NCBI RefSeq assembly: GCF_001280505.1
Contig: NZ_LBIO01000044.1
Span: 62,001-126,000 of the forward strand
Reading direction: 5' to 3'
Origin: Mangrovimonas sp. TPBH4
GTDB taxonomy: Bacteria; Bacteroidota; Bacteroidia; Flavobacteriales; Flavobacteriaceae
DNA: 64,000 bases
In this document: piece by piece, positions 1-8,017 of the stretch
Layout: each line of letters starts with the position of its first letter
Position numbering within the stretch: position 1 is the first letter of the stretch
The notes under the pieces: model-generated
What the model saw: only the letters and a program-made list of their open reading frames with translations
Database searches by the model: none
What the model was told of the DNA's origin: nothing
Program-made: the position numbers and the translations under genes

Positions 1-383
1 ATATAACCCGTACCATTATTTAAAACAAAAGCTACGTGCGTCCACACATCTAAAGGTACAGAGTCTGGATTGGTTCCCATATTTGCATTTGTACCGCCAG
101 AAACAAATTTTATACTGTTATCATCTTTAACAAGAAACGTATTCCTTGATCCAACATCACTAGTGCCATAATCTAAAATCCCATAACTTGAGGAAGGCAC
201 AGGAGATGGCACATAAATCCAGGCTTCAAACGTCCTGTTTGCCGAACCAAGTACGCCAGCAAACGAGGTTTGGATATAATCATCCGTACCATCAAAATCT
301 AATGCTGTTTGCGCATGTGATGTTAACATAGAAGCTGCGAAAAATGCAGGTAAAAACATTTTTCTGTGTAGTTTTTTTATCAT
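1..383 (-). CDS. Secreted LamG-domain protein, N-terminal part (cut by window edge)
   Basis: Minus-strand gene starting at an ATG at 383 and running off the left edge, so only about 127 residues are visible. It opens with the same signal peptide as the four complete paralogs to its right (MIKKLHRKM..., ending in HAQ), followed by the start of a LamG/concanavalin-like domain (FDGTDDYIQTSF, then RTFEAWIYVP). It is closest to the copy at 4770–5987, sharing the SIKFVSGGT-type segment. It is expected to end in a type IX secretion sorting domain like its neighbours. A likely surface or secreted glycan-binding or adhesion protein; the ligand is unknown. Confidence 0.85.
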   Translation of the reverse strand, partial: MIKKLHRKMFLPAFFAASMLTSHAQTALDFDGTDDYIQTSFAGVLGSANRTFEAWIYVPSPVPSSSYGILDYGTSDVGSRNTFLVKDDNSIKFVSGGTNANMGTNPDSVPLDVWTHVAFVLNNGTGY

Positions 384-451
384 AATTGTTAAATTTTAGT
401 TGTCCTTAAAATTATCTTAGACCTACGGAAATCATTGAGCAAACACACCTT

Positions 452-468
452 TTAACCTTAATTTAACC
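452..468. promoter_or_regulatory. PhoB/PhoP-box-like direct repeat
   Basis: TTAACC at 452–457 and again at 463–468: same hexamer, 11-bp period (one helical turn), 69 nt upstream of the start codon at 383. Resembles the TTAACA-N5-TTAACA repeats bound by PhoP-type response regulators. The regulator assignment is inference. Confidence 0.45.
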
Positions 469-504
469 TTCAAAAACCACAACATATTGATTATTAAAAA
501 GAAA

Positions 505-536
505 CAAAAAAAGCCAACCTTTTCAGGCTGGCTTTT
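505..536 (-). terminator. Rho-independent terminator of the LamG gene 557–1798
   Basis: On the minus strand, AAGCCAGCC / loop / GGTTGGCTT is followed by a run of Ts. A G·U pair in the stem supports minus-strand use. It lies 20 nt after the stop codon. Confidence 0.8.
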
Positions 537-556
537 CGCTTAAATACATTACAAAA

Positions 557-1798
557 TTACATCTTTATCACTTTAACTATAGCAGCATCCAGATTGTCTG
601 CCTTAAGGTTTAAGAAATAAAGCCCCGAATTGAAATTGTTTAGATCTAGTGAAAATTCATTGGTATTGCTGAATTGATATTGTGCTACCACTTTTCCTGT
701 GATAGACACCAATTGTGCATCCATAGTTTGGTACACGCCATTCAACGTCACATTTACATTTCCAGACGTTGGATTTGGATACAATTTTAAACTGTTGGCA
801 AACAAAGTATCTTCTACTCCTAATGACTCAACCACTACCGCCATACAAGTTGAGGTTACCATACATCCTTCACTATCTGTAATTTCAACCGCATAGGTTC
901 CCGATACTTCTGGTGTAAACGACTGCCCTGTGGCGCCATCTACAGCCGTATTTCCATCTGCGCAGTTAAACCATTGGTAAGTAGCTCCTGTCTCAGTAGC
1001 CATTAGCGTAGATTCGTCCAATGTCACCGTATCATCAACTGAACTTGTAAGCGTAGGGCCTGCAACATAATTGGATGAGGAGCCACTTAAAGCAAAGTTG
1101 TGCAATGTTCCATTGTAGCCATTTTTAAGCTCGGACACTGTAGTAATATCTGAGTTATCAGTTCCAGCATTTCCTTCATTGAATTGGTAATAAGCCACCA
1201 AGCCATCTTCATTTCCACAAAGGGCCACATCTTTATTATCGGCAATCTCTGTAGCAGTTCTAGCAACATTCCAAACACGTACCTCTGCTATTTTCCCATC
1301 GAAATAGGTTGTTGGATCCAAATCATTTCTCGCCCCAATCGCTATATTATTGCTTCCAATGGCTAAATCATTACTCCCAATATTGCCCTGAGTATCCAAC
1401 ACCCCATCCACATATAATTTGTATTTATTAGAGGTCAAGGAATTGTCATATACCACAGCTACATGGTGCCATTGAGAGTTTGTTATGTAATCGCTTCCGG
1501 TTAATCCACCACCACCTATTTCAACGCGGATATAGGAAGATCCAGGATTAATTTTAAATGAGAATCGGGTTCCTGCAGCCATAGTTCCCATTCCTACAAT
1601 AAATCGTTGCCCAGAATCGTACGAGGCATTAATCCATGCTTCAACCGTTCTCGACGCATTGCCTTCTATGGAAGGAGCCGTGGTAGTAACATAGTCATTA
1701 GAGCCATCAAATTCCAAAGCATTTTGTGCATTGGCAGTTACCATGGAAGCTGCAAAAAACGCAGGTAAAAGCATTTTTTTGTGTAGTTTTTTAATCAT
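557..1798 (-). CDS. Secreted LamG-domain protein with T9SS sorting domain
   Basis: 413 residues. Signal peptide 1–24 (MIKKLHKKM..., cleavage after NAQ), then a LamG/concanavalin-like jelly roll (about 25–215, with RTVEAWI and VRVWNVARTATEI), an Ig-like segment with paired cysteines (about 250–325; TYQWFNC and SEGCMVTSTC), and a C-terminal type IX secretion sorting domain (last ~80; KLYPNPTSGNV). The sorting domain implies passage through the outer membrane by the Por/T9SS machinery and attachment or release at the surface. This is the most diverged LamG domain of the array. LamG domains usually bind glycans or act in adhesion; no catalytic residues are recognised. ATG 1798 chosen because it opens the conserved signal peptide. 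Confidence 0.9.
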   Translation of the reverse strand: MIKKLHKKMLLPAFFAASMVTANAQNALEFDGSNDYVTTTAPSIEGNASRTVEAWINASYDSGQRFIVGMGTMAAGTRFSFKINPGSSYIRVEIGGGGLTGSDYITNSQWHHVAVVYDNSLTSNKYKLYVDGVLDTQGNIGSNDLAIGSNNIAIGARNDLDPTTYFDGKIAEVRVWNVARTATEIADNKDVALCGNEDGLVAYYQFNEGNAGTDNSDITTVSELKNGYNGTLHNFALSGSSSNYVAGPTLTSSVDDTVTLDESTLMATETGATYQWFNCADGNTAVDGATGQSFTPEVSGTYAVEITDSEGCMVTSTCMAVVVESLGVEDTLFANSLKLYPNPTSGNVNVTLNGVYQTMDAQLVSITGKVVAQYQFSNTNEFSLDLNNFNSGLYFLNLKADNLDAAIVKVIKM

Positions 1799-1866
1799 AA
1801 TTGTTAAATTTTAGTTGTCTTTAAAATTATTTAAGACCTCTAGAAATTTCACACCAAACATGTTCA

Positions 1867-1883
1867 TTAACCTTAATTTAACC
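1867..1883. promoter_or_regulatory. PhoB/PhoP-box-like direct repeat
   Basis: TTAACC at 1867–1872 and 1878–1883, 11-bp period, again exactly 69 nt upstream of the downstream gene's ATG (1798). The spacing from the start codon matches the sites at 452 and 3262. Confidence 0.45.
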
Positions 1884-1917
1884 TACAAAAACCACAATGG
1901 ATTGATTATTAAAAAGA

Positions 1918-1952
1918 AACAAAAAAAGCCAACCTTTTCAGGTTGGCTTTTC
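1918..1952 (-). terminator. Rho-independent terminator of the LamG gene 1973–3193
   Basis: Perfect stem AAAAGCCAACC (1924–1934) / GGTTGGCTTTT (1941–1951), loop TTTTCA. The minus-strand transcript ends in a U run. Confidence 0.8.
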
Positions 1953-1972
1953 AAAATAAACACATTACACAA

Positions 1973-3193
1973 TTACATCTTTACCACTTTAACTGTGGCA
2001 GCATCTAAATGATCTGCCTTAAGGTTTAAGAAATAAAGCCCCGAATTGAAATTGTTTAGATCTAATGAAAATTCATTGGTATTGCTGAATTGGTAGGTTG
2101 CAACCACTTTTCCTGTGATAGACACCAATTGTGCGTCTACAGTTTCATACACGCCATTCAACGTCACATTTACATTTCCAGACGTTGGGTTTGGATACAA
2201 TTTTAAACTGTTCGCAAACATTACATCTTCCACTCCAAGAGCTTCCACTTCCACTTCCATGCATTCTGAAGTAGTGGTACAACCATCTACAGTAATTTCT
2301 ACAGCATAGTTTCCTGTCGCTTCTGGCATATAAGACTGTTCTGTAGCTCCAACAATTACAGCGTTGGCATTATCACAGTCTACCCATTGGTAAGTCGCAC
2401 CAGTTTGGGCAGCTGTAAGAGTATTATCAGATAAGGAAACCATTCCATGTCCTTCCACCCAATTGGAAGCAGTTCCACTATAGGCAAAACCATTTAAGAT
2501 ACCATTATTATCACCGGCAGAATCCATAGCAGTAGTTACACTAGAGTTATCACCTTCTGCTATACCTTCGTTTAGCTTATAGTAGGCTACCAATCCTGAA
2601 GTACCCACACAAAGTTCCGTATTCATAGTAGACTGAATAGCTTCTGCTGTTCTAGCCACATCCCAAATTCTCACCTCATCGATGATCCCATTAAATGGTA
2701 TAGACCCACCTTCAACACGTTGACCAATTTTTAAGTCATCATTTCCGGAAGGTGTGTTAACTCCCGACAAAATACCAGAGGCTTCTTCTTCACCATTAAC
2801 ATACAAATACCCTGTACCATTATCTAAAACAAAAGCTACATGCACCCACTCCCCAAAAGTTAGAACTGAAGCATCAGTAGAAATATTTCCATAGCCACCA
2901 CCTGAAATAAACTTCAAGCTCCCATCCCCATTTATTACAAACGTATTCCTAGTCCCCCCAGAAGAAGAGTTGGTTCCATAATCTAAAATCGCTTTGTTTC
3001 CACCAGAATAGTCAGAAGGCACAAAAATCCATGCCTCAAACGTTCTATCAATATCTGAAAGCACCCCAGCGTATGACGTTTGAACATAATCATCGGTACC
3101 ATCAAAATTCAATCCATTCTGCGCATTGGCAGTTAACATAGAAGCTGCGAAACACGCAGGCAAAATCATTTTTCTGTGTAGTTTTTTTATCAT
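1973..3193 (-). CDS. Secreted LamG-domain protein with T9SS sorting domain
   Basis: 406 residues, same architecture as its array neighbours: signal peptide 1–24 (ends NAQ), LamG fold about 28–215 (RTFEAWIFVPSD; GYLYVNGEEEASG; VRIWDVARTAEAI), an Ig-like segment with cysteine pairs about 250–320, and a C-terminal sorting domain (SLKLYPNPTSGNV to the end). The sorting domain differs from the copies at 3367 and 4770 at only a few residues, whereas the LamG parts differ widely. Predicted surface or secreted carbohydrate-binding or adhesion protein; substrate unknown. It has its own terminator and a TTAACC direct repeat upstream, so it is probably a single-gene transcription unit. Confidence 0.9.
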   Translation of the reverse strand: MIKKLHRKMILPACFAASMLTANAQNGLNFDGTDDYVQTSYAGVLSDIDRTFEAWIFVPSDYSGGNKAILDYGTNSSSGGTRNTFVINGDGSLKFISGGGYGNISTDASVLTFGEWVHVAFVLDNGTGYLYVNGEEEASGILSGVNTPSGNDDLKIGQRVEGGSIPFNGIIDEVRIWDVARTAEAIQSTMNTELCVGTSGLVAYYKLNEGIAEGDNSSVTTAMDSAGDNNGILNGFAYSGTASNWVEGHGMVSLSDNTLTAAQTGATYQWVDCDNANAVIVGATEQSYMPEATGNYAVEITVDGCTTTSECMEVEVEALGVEDVMFANSLKLYPNPTSGNVNVTLNGVYETVDAQLVSITGKVVATYQFSNTNEFSLDLNNFNSGLYFLNLKADHLDAATVKVVKM

Positions 3194-3261
3194 AATTATT
3201 AAATTTTAGTTGTCCTTAAAATTATTTTTACTTGACATAATTCACCTAGCACACACAGTCT

Positions 3262-3278
3262 TTAACCTTAATTTAACC
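3262..3278. promoter_or_regulatory. PhoB/PhoP-box-like direct repeat
   Basis: TTAACC at 3262–3267 and 3273–3278, 11-bp period, 69 nt upstream of the ATG at 3193. The flanking spacer has drifted but the repeat is kept. Confidence 0.45.
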
Positions 3279-3314
3279 TCGATAAAACCCAAAAAATTGA
3301 GATTCAAAACATAA

Positions 3315-3346
3315 CAAAAAAGCCAACCTTTTCAGGTTGGCTTTTC
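3315..3346 (-). terminator. Rho-independent terminator of the LamG gene 3367–4608
   Basis: Stem AAAAGCCAACC (3318–3328) / GGTTGGCTTTT (3335–3345), loop TTTTCA, with a minus-strand U run; 20 nt after the stop codon. Confidence 0.8.
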
Positions 3347-3366
3347 AAAATAAACACATTACACAA

Positions 3367-4608
3367 TTACATCTTTACCACTTTAACTGTGGCAGCATCT
3401 AAATGATCTGCCTTAAGGTTTAAGAAATAAAGCCCCGAATTGAAATTGTTTAGATCTAATGAAAATTCATTGGTATTACTGAATTGGTAGGTTGCTACTA
3501 CCTTTCCAGTGATAGACACCAATTGTGCGTCTACAGTTTCATACACACTATTCAACGTCACATTTACATTTCCAGACGTTGGGTTTGGATACAATTTAAG
3601 ATTGTTGGCAAACATTACATCTTCCACTCCCAATGAAGACACCTCAATACATTCCGAAGTAGTGGTACAACCATCTACAGTAACTTCTACTGCGTAGTTA
3701 CCAGCACCCTCTGGCGTAAAAGTTTGTCCGGTCTCCCCATCTATTGCTGCACTGTCATTGTTACAGTCTACCCATTGGTATGTAGCGACAAGCTCTGTTG
3801 GAGTCGTCTCTGAATTTGTTTGAGCCGCTGTTAACGTAGCTTCAGAAATGGATACCATTCCATGGCCTTCTACCCAGTTAGAAGTGGCTCCACTAGAAGC
3901 AAAACCATTTAATGTTCCATCATTACCTCCTACAGAATCCGTAACAGAAGTCACCCCTGTATTATCTGCTCCAGCAATACCATCGTTAAACTTATAGTAG
4001 GCCACCATTCCTGCGGTGTCATCACAAAGCTCAGTATTCATAGTAGACTTAATATCTTCCGCTGATCTGGCAACGTCCCAGATTCTTACTTCATCCATAG
4101 AACCCCCGAAAAACAAATCAGGAGTATTATTTCCCGCAACACGATTTCCAATGCGAACATTATCATTACCAGCAGGTGTATTTACATTTGATAAATTAGT
4201 CGATGCTTCTTCTACTCCATTGACATATAAATACCCTGTGCCATTATCCAACACAAAAGCTACATGCGTCCAAGCACCGAAAGGCACTGCATTTATATCG
4301 GTTTGAATATTTCCATATGTACCACCAGACACAAATTTCAATTGCCCATCAGCTTTTATAAGAAACGTGTTTCTTGAACCTCCAGAAGCAAGACCATAAT
4401 CCAAAATACAAACATCTACAGAGGCATCTGAAGGTACATAAACCCAAGCTTCAAACGTTCTATTATTAGTCCCAAGCACGCCTGCAAAGGACGTTTGAAT
4501 ATAATCATCTGAACCATCAAAACTCAAGCCCGTTTGCGCATTAGCTGTTAACATCGATGCCGCAAAAAATGCAGGCAAAATCATTTTTTTGTGTAGTTTT
4601 TTCACCAT
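3367..4608 (-). CDS. Secreted LamG-domain protein with T9SS sorting domain
   Basis: 413 residues: signal peptide (MVKKLHKKM..., ends NAQ), LamG fold about 28–220 (RTFEAWVYVPSD; MDEVRIWDVARSAEDI), cysteine-paired Ig-like segment, C-terminal sorting domain with YPNPTSGNV. Unlike the paralogs, the Ig-like segment carries about nine extra residues (NSETTPTEL) between AAQT and the YQW motif, and lacks the EVEVE linker before SLGVED. Predicted T9SS-exported surface protein, probably glycan-binding or adhesive. Flanked by its own terminator and TTAACC repeat like the other copies. Confidence 0.9.
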   Translation of the reverse strand: MVKKLHKKMILPAFFAASMLTANAQTGLSFDGSDDYIQTSFAGVLGTNNRTFEAWVYVPSDASVDVCILDYGLASGGSRNTFLIKADGQLKFVSGGTYGNIQTDINAVPFGAWTHVAFVLDNGTGYLYVNGVEEASTNLSNVNTPAGNDNVRIGNRVAGNNTPDLFFGGSMDEVRIWDVARSAEDIKSTMNTELCDDTAGMVAYYKFNDGIAGADNTGVTSVTDSVGGNDGTLNGFASSGATSNWVEGHGMVSISEATLTAAQTNSETTPTELVATYQWVDCNNDSAAIDGETGQTFTPEGAGNYAVEVTVDGCTTTSECIEVSSLGVEDVMFANNLKLYPNPTSGNVNVTLNSVYETVDAQLVSITGKVVATYQFSNTNEFSLDLNNFNSGLYFLNLKADHLDAATVKVVKM

Positions 4609-4679
4609 AATTATTAAAATTTAATTGATTTTTTAAATGTAAAAACTACACTAAACCTACACACAAAAACCGCAACCGT

Positions 4680-4696
4680 TTAACCTTAAATTAACC
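4680..4696. promoter_or_regulatory. PhoB/PhoP-box-like direct repeat
   Basis: TTAACC at 4680–4685 and 4691–4696, 11-bp period, 72 nt upstream of the ATG at 4608. The five spacer bases differ from the other copies while both hexamers are kept. Confidence 0.45.
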
Positions 4697-4717
4697 CTTA
4701 CATGATAATACTTTTCA

Positions 4718-4752
4718 ACAAAAAAGCCAACCCTTTCAGGCTGGCTTTTTTG
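4718..4752 (-). terminator. Rho-independent terminator of the LamG gene 4770–5987
   Basis: AAAAAGCCAACC (4721–4732), loop CTTTCA, GGCTGGCTTTTT (4739–4750). A G·U pair on the minus strand supports use by the minus-strand gene ending at 4770. Confidence 0.8.
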
Positions 4753-4769
4753 TTTTATATATCTAAAAA

Positions 4770-5987
4770 TTACATTTTCACCACTTTAACAGTCGCAGCA
4801 TCTAAATGATCTGCCTTAAGTTTTAAAAAATAAAGTCCGGTATTGAAATTGTTTAGATCTAATGAAAATTCATTAGTATTGCTGAATTGGTAAGTTGCCA
4901 CTACCTTTCCGGTGATAGACACCAATTGTGCATCCACAGTTTGATACACACCATTCAAAGTCACATTTACATTTCCAGAAGTTGGGTTAGGGTATAATTT
5001 AAGATTGTTGGCAAACAACATATCTTCCACTCCCAATGAAGACACCTCTACACATTCCGAAGTCGTGGTACAACCATCCAGCGTAACCTCTACAGCATAG
5101 TTACCAGTGACATCTGGCGTAAACGTTTGACCAGTCTCCCCATCTATTGCAGCACTACCATTATTACAGTCTACCCATTGGTAAGTCGCTCCAGTTTGTG
5201 CCGCCGTAAGCGTGTTCTCAGACAAGGACACCATTCCATGACCTTCAACCCAATTGGAAGTCTCTCCACTATAGGCAAAACCATTTAAGGTACCATCATT
5301 ACTTCCTGCGGAATCCGTAACAGAAGTCAGTCCTGCATTATCAGCTCCCGCTACCCCTTCGTTCAACTTATAGTAAGCCACCAATCCAGTGGTACTTTCG
5401 CAAAGCTCAGTATACATAGTAGCCTGAATCTCTTCTTCGGTTCTAGCGATGTCCCAAATTCTAACTTCATCCATATCCCCGCCAAAAAACATGTCATTAG
5501 TAACCGCTGCGGCAACACGGTTTCCAATTAGGACATCTTCATTCCCAGAAGGCGTATTAACATTTGACAAATTACCCGATATTGCTTCCTCCCCATTGAT
5601 ATATAGATACCCTGTACCATTGTTCAAAACAAAAGCCACATGTGTCCATGCATCTAAAGGCACTGTATCGGGATCGGTCCCCAGATTTGCAAATGTACCA
5701 CCAGACACAAATTTCAAACTATTATCATTCTTTATAAGAAAGGTATTCCTAGACCCAGCGGCATTAGTACCATAATCTAAAATTCCCAAATTGATGGAAG
5801 GCCCTGGCGAAGGCACATAAATCCAGGCTTCAAATGTTCTATTGGTAGACCCTAGCACACCCGCAAAGGACGTTTGGATATAATCATTAGAACCGTCAAA
5901 ATTCAAACCTGTTTGGGCATTGATAGTTAACATAGTTGCTGCAAAAAATGCAGTCAAAATCATTTTTCTGTGTAGTTTTCTTATCAT
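4770..5987 (-). CDS. Secreted LamG-domain protein with T9SS sorting domain
   Basis: 405 residues from ATG 5987. The frame is open to 6023, but the conserved leader and signal peptide (MIRKLHRKM..., ends NAQ) place the start at 5987, matching the four paralogs. Domains: LamG fold (RTFEAWIYVPSP; GYLYINGEE; MDEVRIWDIARTEEEI), Ig-like segment with paired cysteines (TYQWVDC, GCTTTSEC), C-terminal type IX sorting domain (KLYPNPTSGNV). First gene of the array, with the longest upstream region (about 450 bp). Predicted surface or secreted glycan-binding or adhesion protein; ligand unknown. Confidence 0.9.
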   Translation of the reverse strand: MIRKLHRKMILTAFFAATMLTINAQTGLNFDGSNDYIQTSFAGVLGSTNRTFEAWIYVPSPGPSINLGILDYGTNAAGSRNTFLIKNDNSLKFVSGGTFANLGTDPDTVPLDAWTHVAFVLNNGTGYLYINGEEAISGNLSNVNTPSGNEDVLIGNRVAAAVTNDMFFGGDMDEVRIWDIARTEEEIQATMYTELCESTTGLVAYYKLNEGVAGADNAGLTSVTDSAGSNDGTLNGFAYSGETSNWVEGHGMVSLSENTLTAAQTGATYQWVDCNNGSAAIDGETGQTFTPDVTGNYAVEVTLDGCTTTSECVEVSSLGVEDMLFANNLKLYPNPTSGNVNVTLNGVYQTVDAQLVSITGKVVATYQFSNTNEFSLDLNNFNTGLYFLKLKADHLDAATVKVVKM

Positions 5988-6056
5988 AATTGTTAAATTT
6001 AAGTTGCTTTTTAAAATTATCACACACTTTAGGCAACACTAAATTAGAGTCGCCTT

Positions 6057-6073
6057 TTAACATTAATTTAACC
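6057..6073. promoter_or_regulatory. PhoB/PhoP-box-like direct repeat
   Basis: TTAACA at 6057–6062 and TTAACC at 6068–6073, 11-bp period, 70 nt upstream of the ATG at 5987. Confidence 0.45.
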
Positions 6074-6124
6074 TAAGAAAATCACAACATCCTTACATTC
6101 AATTACATAGAAAAATATTAAAAA

Positions 6125-6159
6125 CAAAAAAAGCCAACCCAAAAAGGATTGACTTTTTC
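6125..6159 (-). terminator. Orphan minus-strand terminator
   Basis: AAAAAGCCAACCC (6128–6140), loop AAAAA, GGATTGACTTTTT (6146–6158). The stem is perfect only on the minus strand, where the mismatches become G·U pairs, and it is followed by a U run. It lies ~280 nt after the holA stop, so it could end the holA transcript or a small RNA started near 6361. Confidence 0.6.
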
Positions 6160-6205
6160 ATAACATAACACAATTTGCATAAGACTTTAACAGCCTTTTT
6201 GCGGC

Positions 6206-6239
6206 CAAATTTTAAGGCTAACTACTTCCTTAAAATTTG
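6206..6239. repeat. Perfect 12-bp inverted repeat
   Basis: CAAATTTTAAGG (6206–6217) and CCTTAAAATTTG (6228–6239) with a 10-nt loop. No T run follows on either strand, so it is not a simple terminator; an operator or RNA structural element is possible. Confidence 0.6.
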
Positions 6240-6360
6240 AATTCGTTTAATCAACTAAAAACTTAACTTAATAAAAAAACCTGATGATTTTCAAGAGACT
6301 GAAATTCAAAAGAGTAACAGCGTTCTCTAGATCGTCAATTTATTTTATAAAACTACGTTG

Positions 6361-6368
6361 CAAAGGTA
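6361..6368 (-). promoter_or_regulatory. Bacteroidota -7 element (TAnnTTTG)
   Basis: TACCTTTG on the minus strand, an exact match to TAnnTTTG. No clear -33 TTTG is seen, but a TTAAC direct repeat lies 38 nt upstream. It would drive the orphan transcript ending at 6125 or the first LamG gene. Confidence 0.4.
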
Positions 6369-6406
6369 ACCAAAGGCCTTTTCCGACCTTTAAAATAAGT
6401 GTGCCA

Positions 6407-6423
6407 TTAACACTTGATTAACC
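6407..6423. promoter_or_regulatory. PhoB/PhoP-box-like direct repeat
   Basis: TTAACA at 6407–6412 and TTAACC at 6418–6423, 11-bp period, just after the holA stop codon. Confidence 0.4.
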
Positions 6424-6438
6424 TTTGTGAAATTGCTG

Positions 6439-7443
6439 TTAATTGAAGATTTTCACCAGAAGTTCTTTTAACAAATCTCCTTGAGGAATCGCATTGGCCC
6501 CTACCCCTTTGCCCTTGACGTCAAAGTCGCGCAAGGTTTCTACAATGGCACTTACTTTTCTCATAGGGTAATTTCGTGCAGCCGAAATATATTCGTTTAC
6601 AAAATATGGGTTGATTTTTAAGGCCGAAGCCACATTCCTTGGATTCTTGTCACTAAGCCCGTGAAGTTGTAATAATTGGGAAAAAAAACTGAAAAGAAGT
6701 GACACAGTAACAACCATAGGATTATCCTTTGGATTATCGGCAAAATAATTGACAATTTGAAAGGCCTTCAAAGTGTTGCGCTCCCCTATGGCCTTTCTAA
6801 GCTCAAAATTATTATAGTCCTTACTAATCCCAATATTTAGCTCTATTTGCTCTGCCGTAATTTCGGTGCCTTTGGGAAGAATAATTTTCAGTTTGTCCAA
6901 CTCGTTGCTGATCTTGCTCAAATCGGTGCCCAGAAACTCCACCAACATTTGGGCGGCTTTTGGTGTAATACTGTAATTCTGTCCAGAAAGCACCCTTCGG
7001 ATCCAATCGGCGACTTGGTTTTCATAGAGTTTTTTACTTTCATAAACCACACCGGTCTTTTTGATGCTTTTATAAAGAGCCTTCCGCTTATCGATTTTTT
7101 TGTATTTGTAATTGAGCACCAAAACCGTTGAAGGCTGAGGATTATCGGCATAGGCGGCTAACTTTTCTATTTGTCTGGCTAAATCCTGTGCCTCCTTCAC
7201 AATCACTACTTGACGTTCGGCCATCATTGGGAAACGCTTGGCATTGCTCACAATATCCTCTACATTAATATCTCTCCCATACAGTACCATTTGGTTAAAC
7301 CCTTTCTCCGCTTCCTCTAGCACATTATCTTCAATATAATCGGATATCTTATCGATATAATAGGGTTCTTCCCCCATTAAAAAATAGATAGGTTTTAAAT
7401 TTCCGTTCCTAATGTCTGTTACTATCTGTTTAACCTCGTCCAA
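6439..7443 (-). CDS. holA: DNA polymerase III subunit delta
   Basis: 334 residues, the usual length for the family. The N-terminal half matches the AAA+-like delta subunit that opens the beta sliding clamp (KPIYFLMGEEPYYID near 20; FPMMAERQVVIVKEAQDL near 67–85), and the C-terminal part has the family's helical collar (LVEFLGTDLSKISNELDKL near 170). It acts in the clamp-loader complex with gamma/tau and delta-prime. It diverges from the HsdR_N-like gene at 7546 over a ~100-bp spacer, a gene pair I believe is common in Flavobacteriia. No catalytic Walker motif is expected in this subunit. Confidence 0.92.
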   Translation of the reverse strand: MDEVKQIVTDIRNGNLKPIYFLMGEEPYYIDKISDYIEDNVLEEAEKGFNQMVLYGRDINVEDIVSNAKRFPMMAERQVVIVKEAQDLARQIEKLAAYADNPQPSTVLVLNYKYKKIDKRKALYKSIKKTGVVYESKKLYENQVADWIRRVLSGQNYSITPKAAQMLVEFLGTDLSKISNELDKLKIILPKGTEITAEQIELNIGISKDYNNFELRKAIGERNTLKAFQIVNYFADNPKDNPMVVTVSLLFSFFSQLLQLHGLSDKNPRNVASALKINPYFVNEYISAARNYPMRKVSAIVETLRDFDVKGKGVGANAIPQGDLLKELLVKIFN

Positions 7444-7545
7444 AAGTGTAAAATTTCAAATCTCCAAACGCCCAGTGAAAAACTAAAGCCTGCATTTGGT
7501 ATTTATTATATGTAGTGTATTTTTGAAAAAATTCAAGTGGCGCGC

Positions 7546-8007
7546 ATGCAAAACCTAAACTTTCCAAAGTTTTCATTCCGTTTCAAAAGTAGCGAAAATA
7601 AAATTTCTATTTTCGATGAGATTCGTAAAAAATTCATCATTCTCCAACCCGAAGAATGGGTGCGTCAACATTGCGTGCATTACTTGATGCAAGTGAAGAA
7701 CTATCCCAAATCACTTATTAATGTTGAAAAGGAACTGACCGTAAACAACTTGAAGAAACGCTACGATATTGTGGTATTCAATACAGACGGCAGCATTCAC
7801 TTAATTGTGGAATGCAAAGCCCCTTCTGTACCAATCAGCCAAGCTACTTTCGATCAGATTGCACGTTACAATTTAACCTTGGATGCTTCGTTTTTAATGG
7901 TGACCAACGGAATTAATCACTATTATTGTCAAATGGATTTTGAAGCGGAGCGCTATACTTTTTTAAGAGAGCTCCCCTCCTACAATCCAAGTCCATCAAC
8001 CCCTTGA
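7546..8007 (+). CDS. HsdR N-terminal-domain protein (PD-(D/E)XK-like, stand-alone)
   Basis: About 153 residues from ATG 7546; a GTG at 7537 is in frame, but orthologs as I know them begin at the MQNLNF equivalent. The sequence matches the type I restriction enzyme R subunit N-terminal domain: ...VEKELTVNNLKKRYDIVVFNTDG followed by HLIVECKAP, which gives the D...ExK nuclease signature. No helicase or methylase partner is present and the gene sits between holA and a glycosyltransferase, so it is a conserved housekeeping nuclease-like protein and not a restriction system. Its physiological role is unknown. Confidence 0.85.
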   Translation: MQNLNFPKFSFRFKSSENKISIFDEIRKKFIILQPEEWVRQHCVHYLMQVKNYPKSLINVEKELTVNNLKKRYDIVVFNTDGSIHLIVECKAPSVPISQATFDQIARYNLTLDASFLMVTNGINHYYCQMDFEAERYTFLRELPSYNPSPSTP

Positions 8008-8017
8008 AACCATTTCT

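Larger units (their letters stand above)
1..5987 (-). repeat. Tandem array of five LamG/T9SS paralogs
   Basis: Five head-to-tail genes on the minus strand (starts at 383, 1798, 3193, 4608 and 5987). The 5' leader plus signal peptide and the last ~230 bp encoding the sorting domain are nearly identical at DNA level. The LamG and Ig-like middle parts have diverged. Each intergenic spacer repeats the same order: terminator hairpin, TTAACC direct repeat, then an AT-rich leader ending close to TTTAACAATT before the ATG. The array probably arose by tandem duplication, with conversion keeping the ends alike. Confidence 0.85.
6125..6360 (-). ncRNA. Candidate small RNA or long leader between holA and the LamG array
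   Basis: A 415-bp stretch (6024–6438) has no credible ORF. On the minus strand it contains, in order: a TTAACA-N5-TTAACC repeat (6407–6423), a perfect TAnnTTTG element (TACCTTTG, 6368–6361), a perfect 12-bp inverted repeat (6206–6217 / 6228–6239) and a terminator (6125–6159). That order fits a ~230-nt untranslated transcript. No known RNA family is recognised. Alternatively it is the 3' end of the holA message. Confidence 0.3.

Noticed and set aside
699..3697. Repeated plus-strand ORFs of ~62–65 codons (near 699, 2115 and 3509) starting MIDTNCAS
   Set aside because: They lie antisense to the conserved sorting-domain region of the LamG genes and recur only because that DNA is duplicated; no independent coding signal.
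7546..8007. Restriction-system reading of the HsdR_N gene
   Set aside because: No helicase, specificity or methylase partner nearby and a housekeeping neighbourhood (holA, glycosyltransferase), so it is a stand-alone conserved protein.
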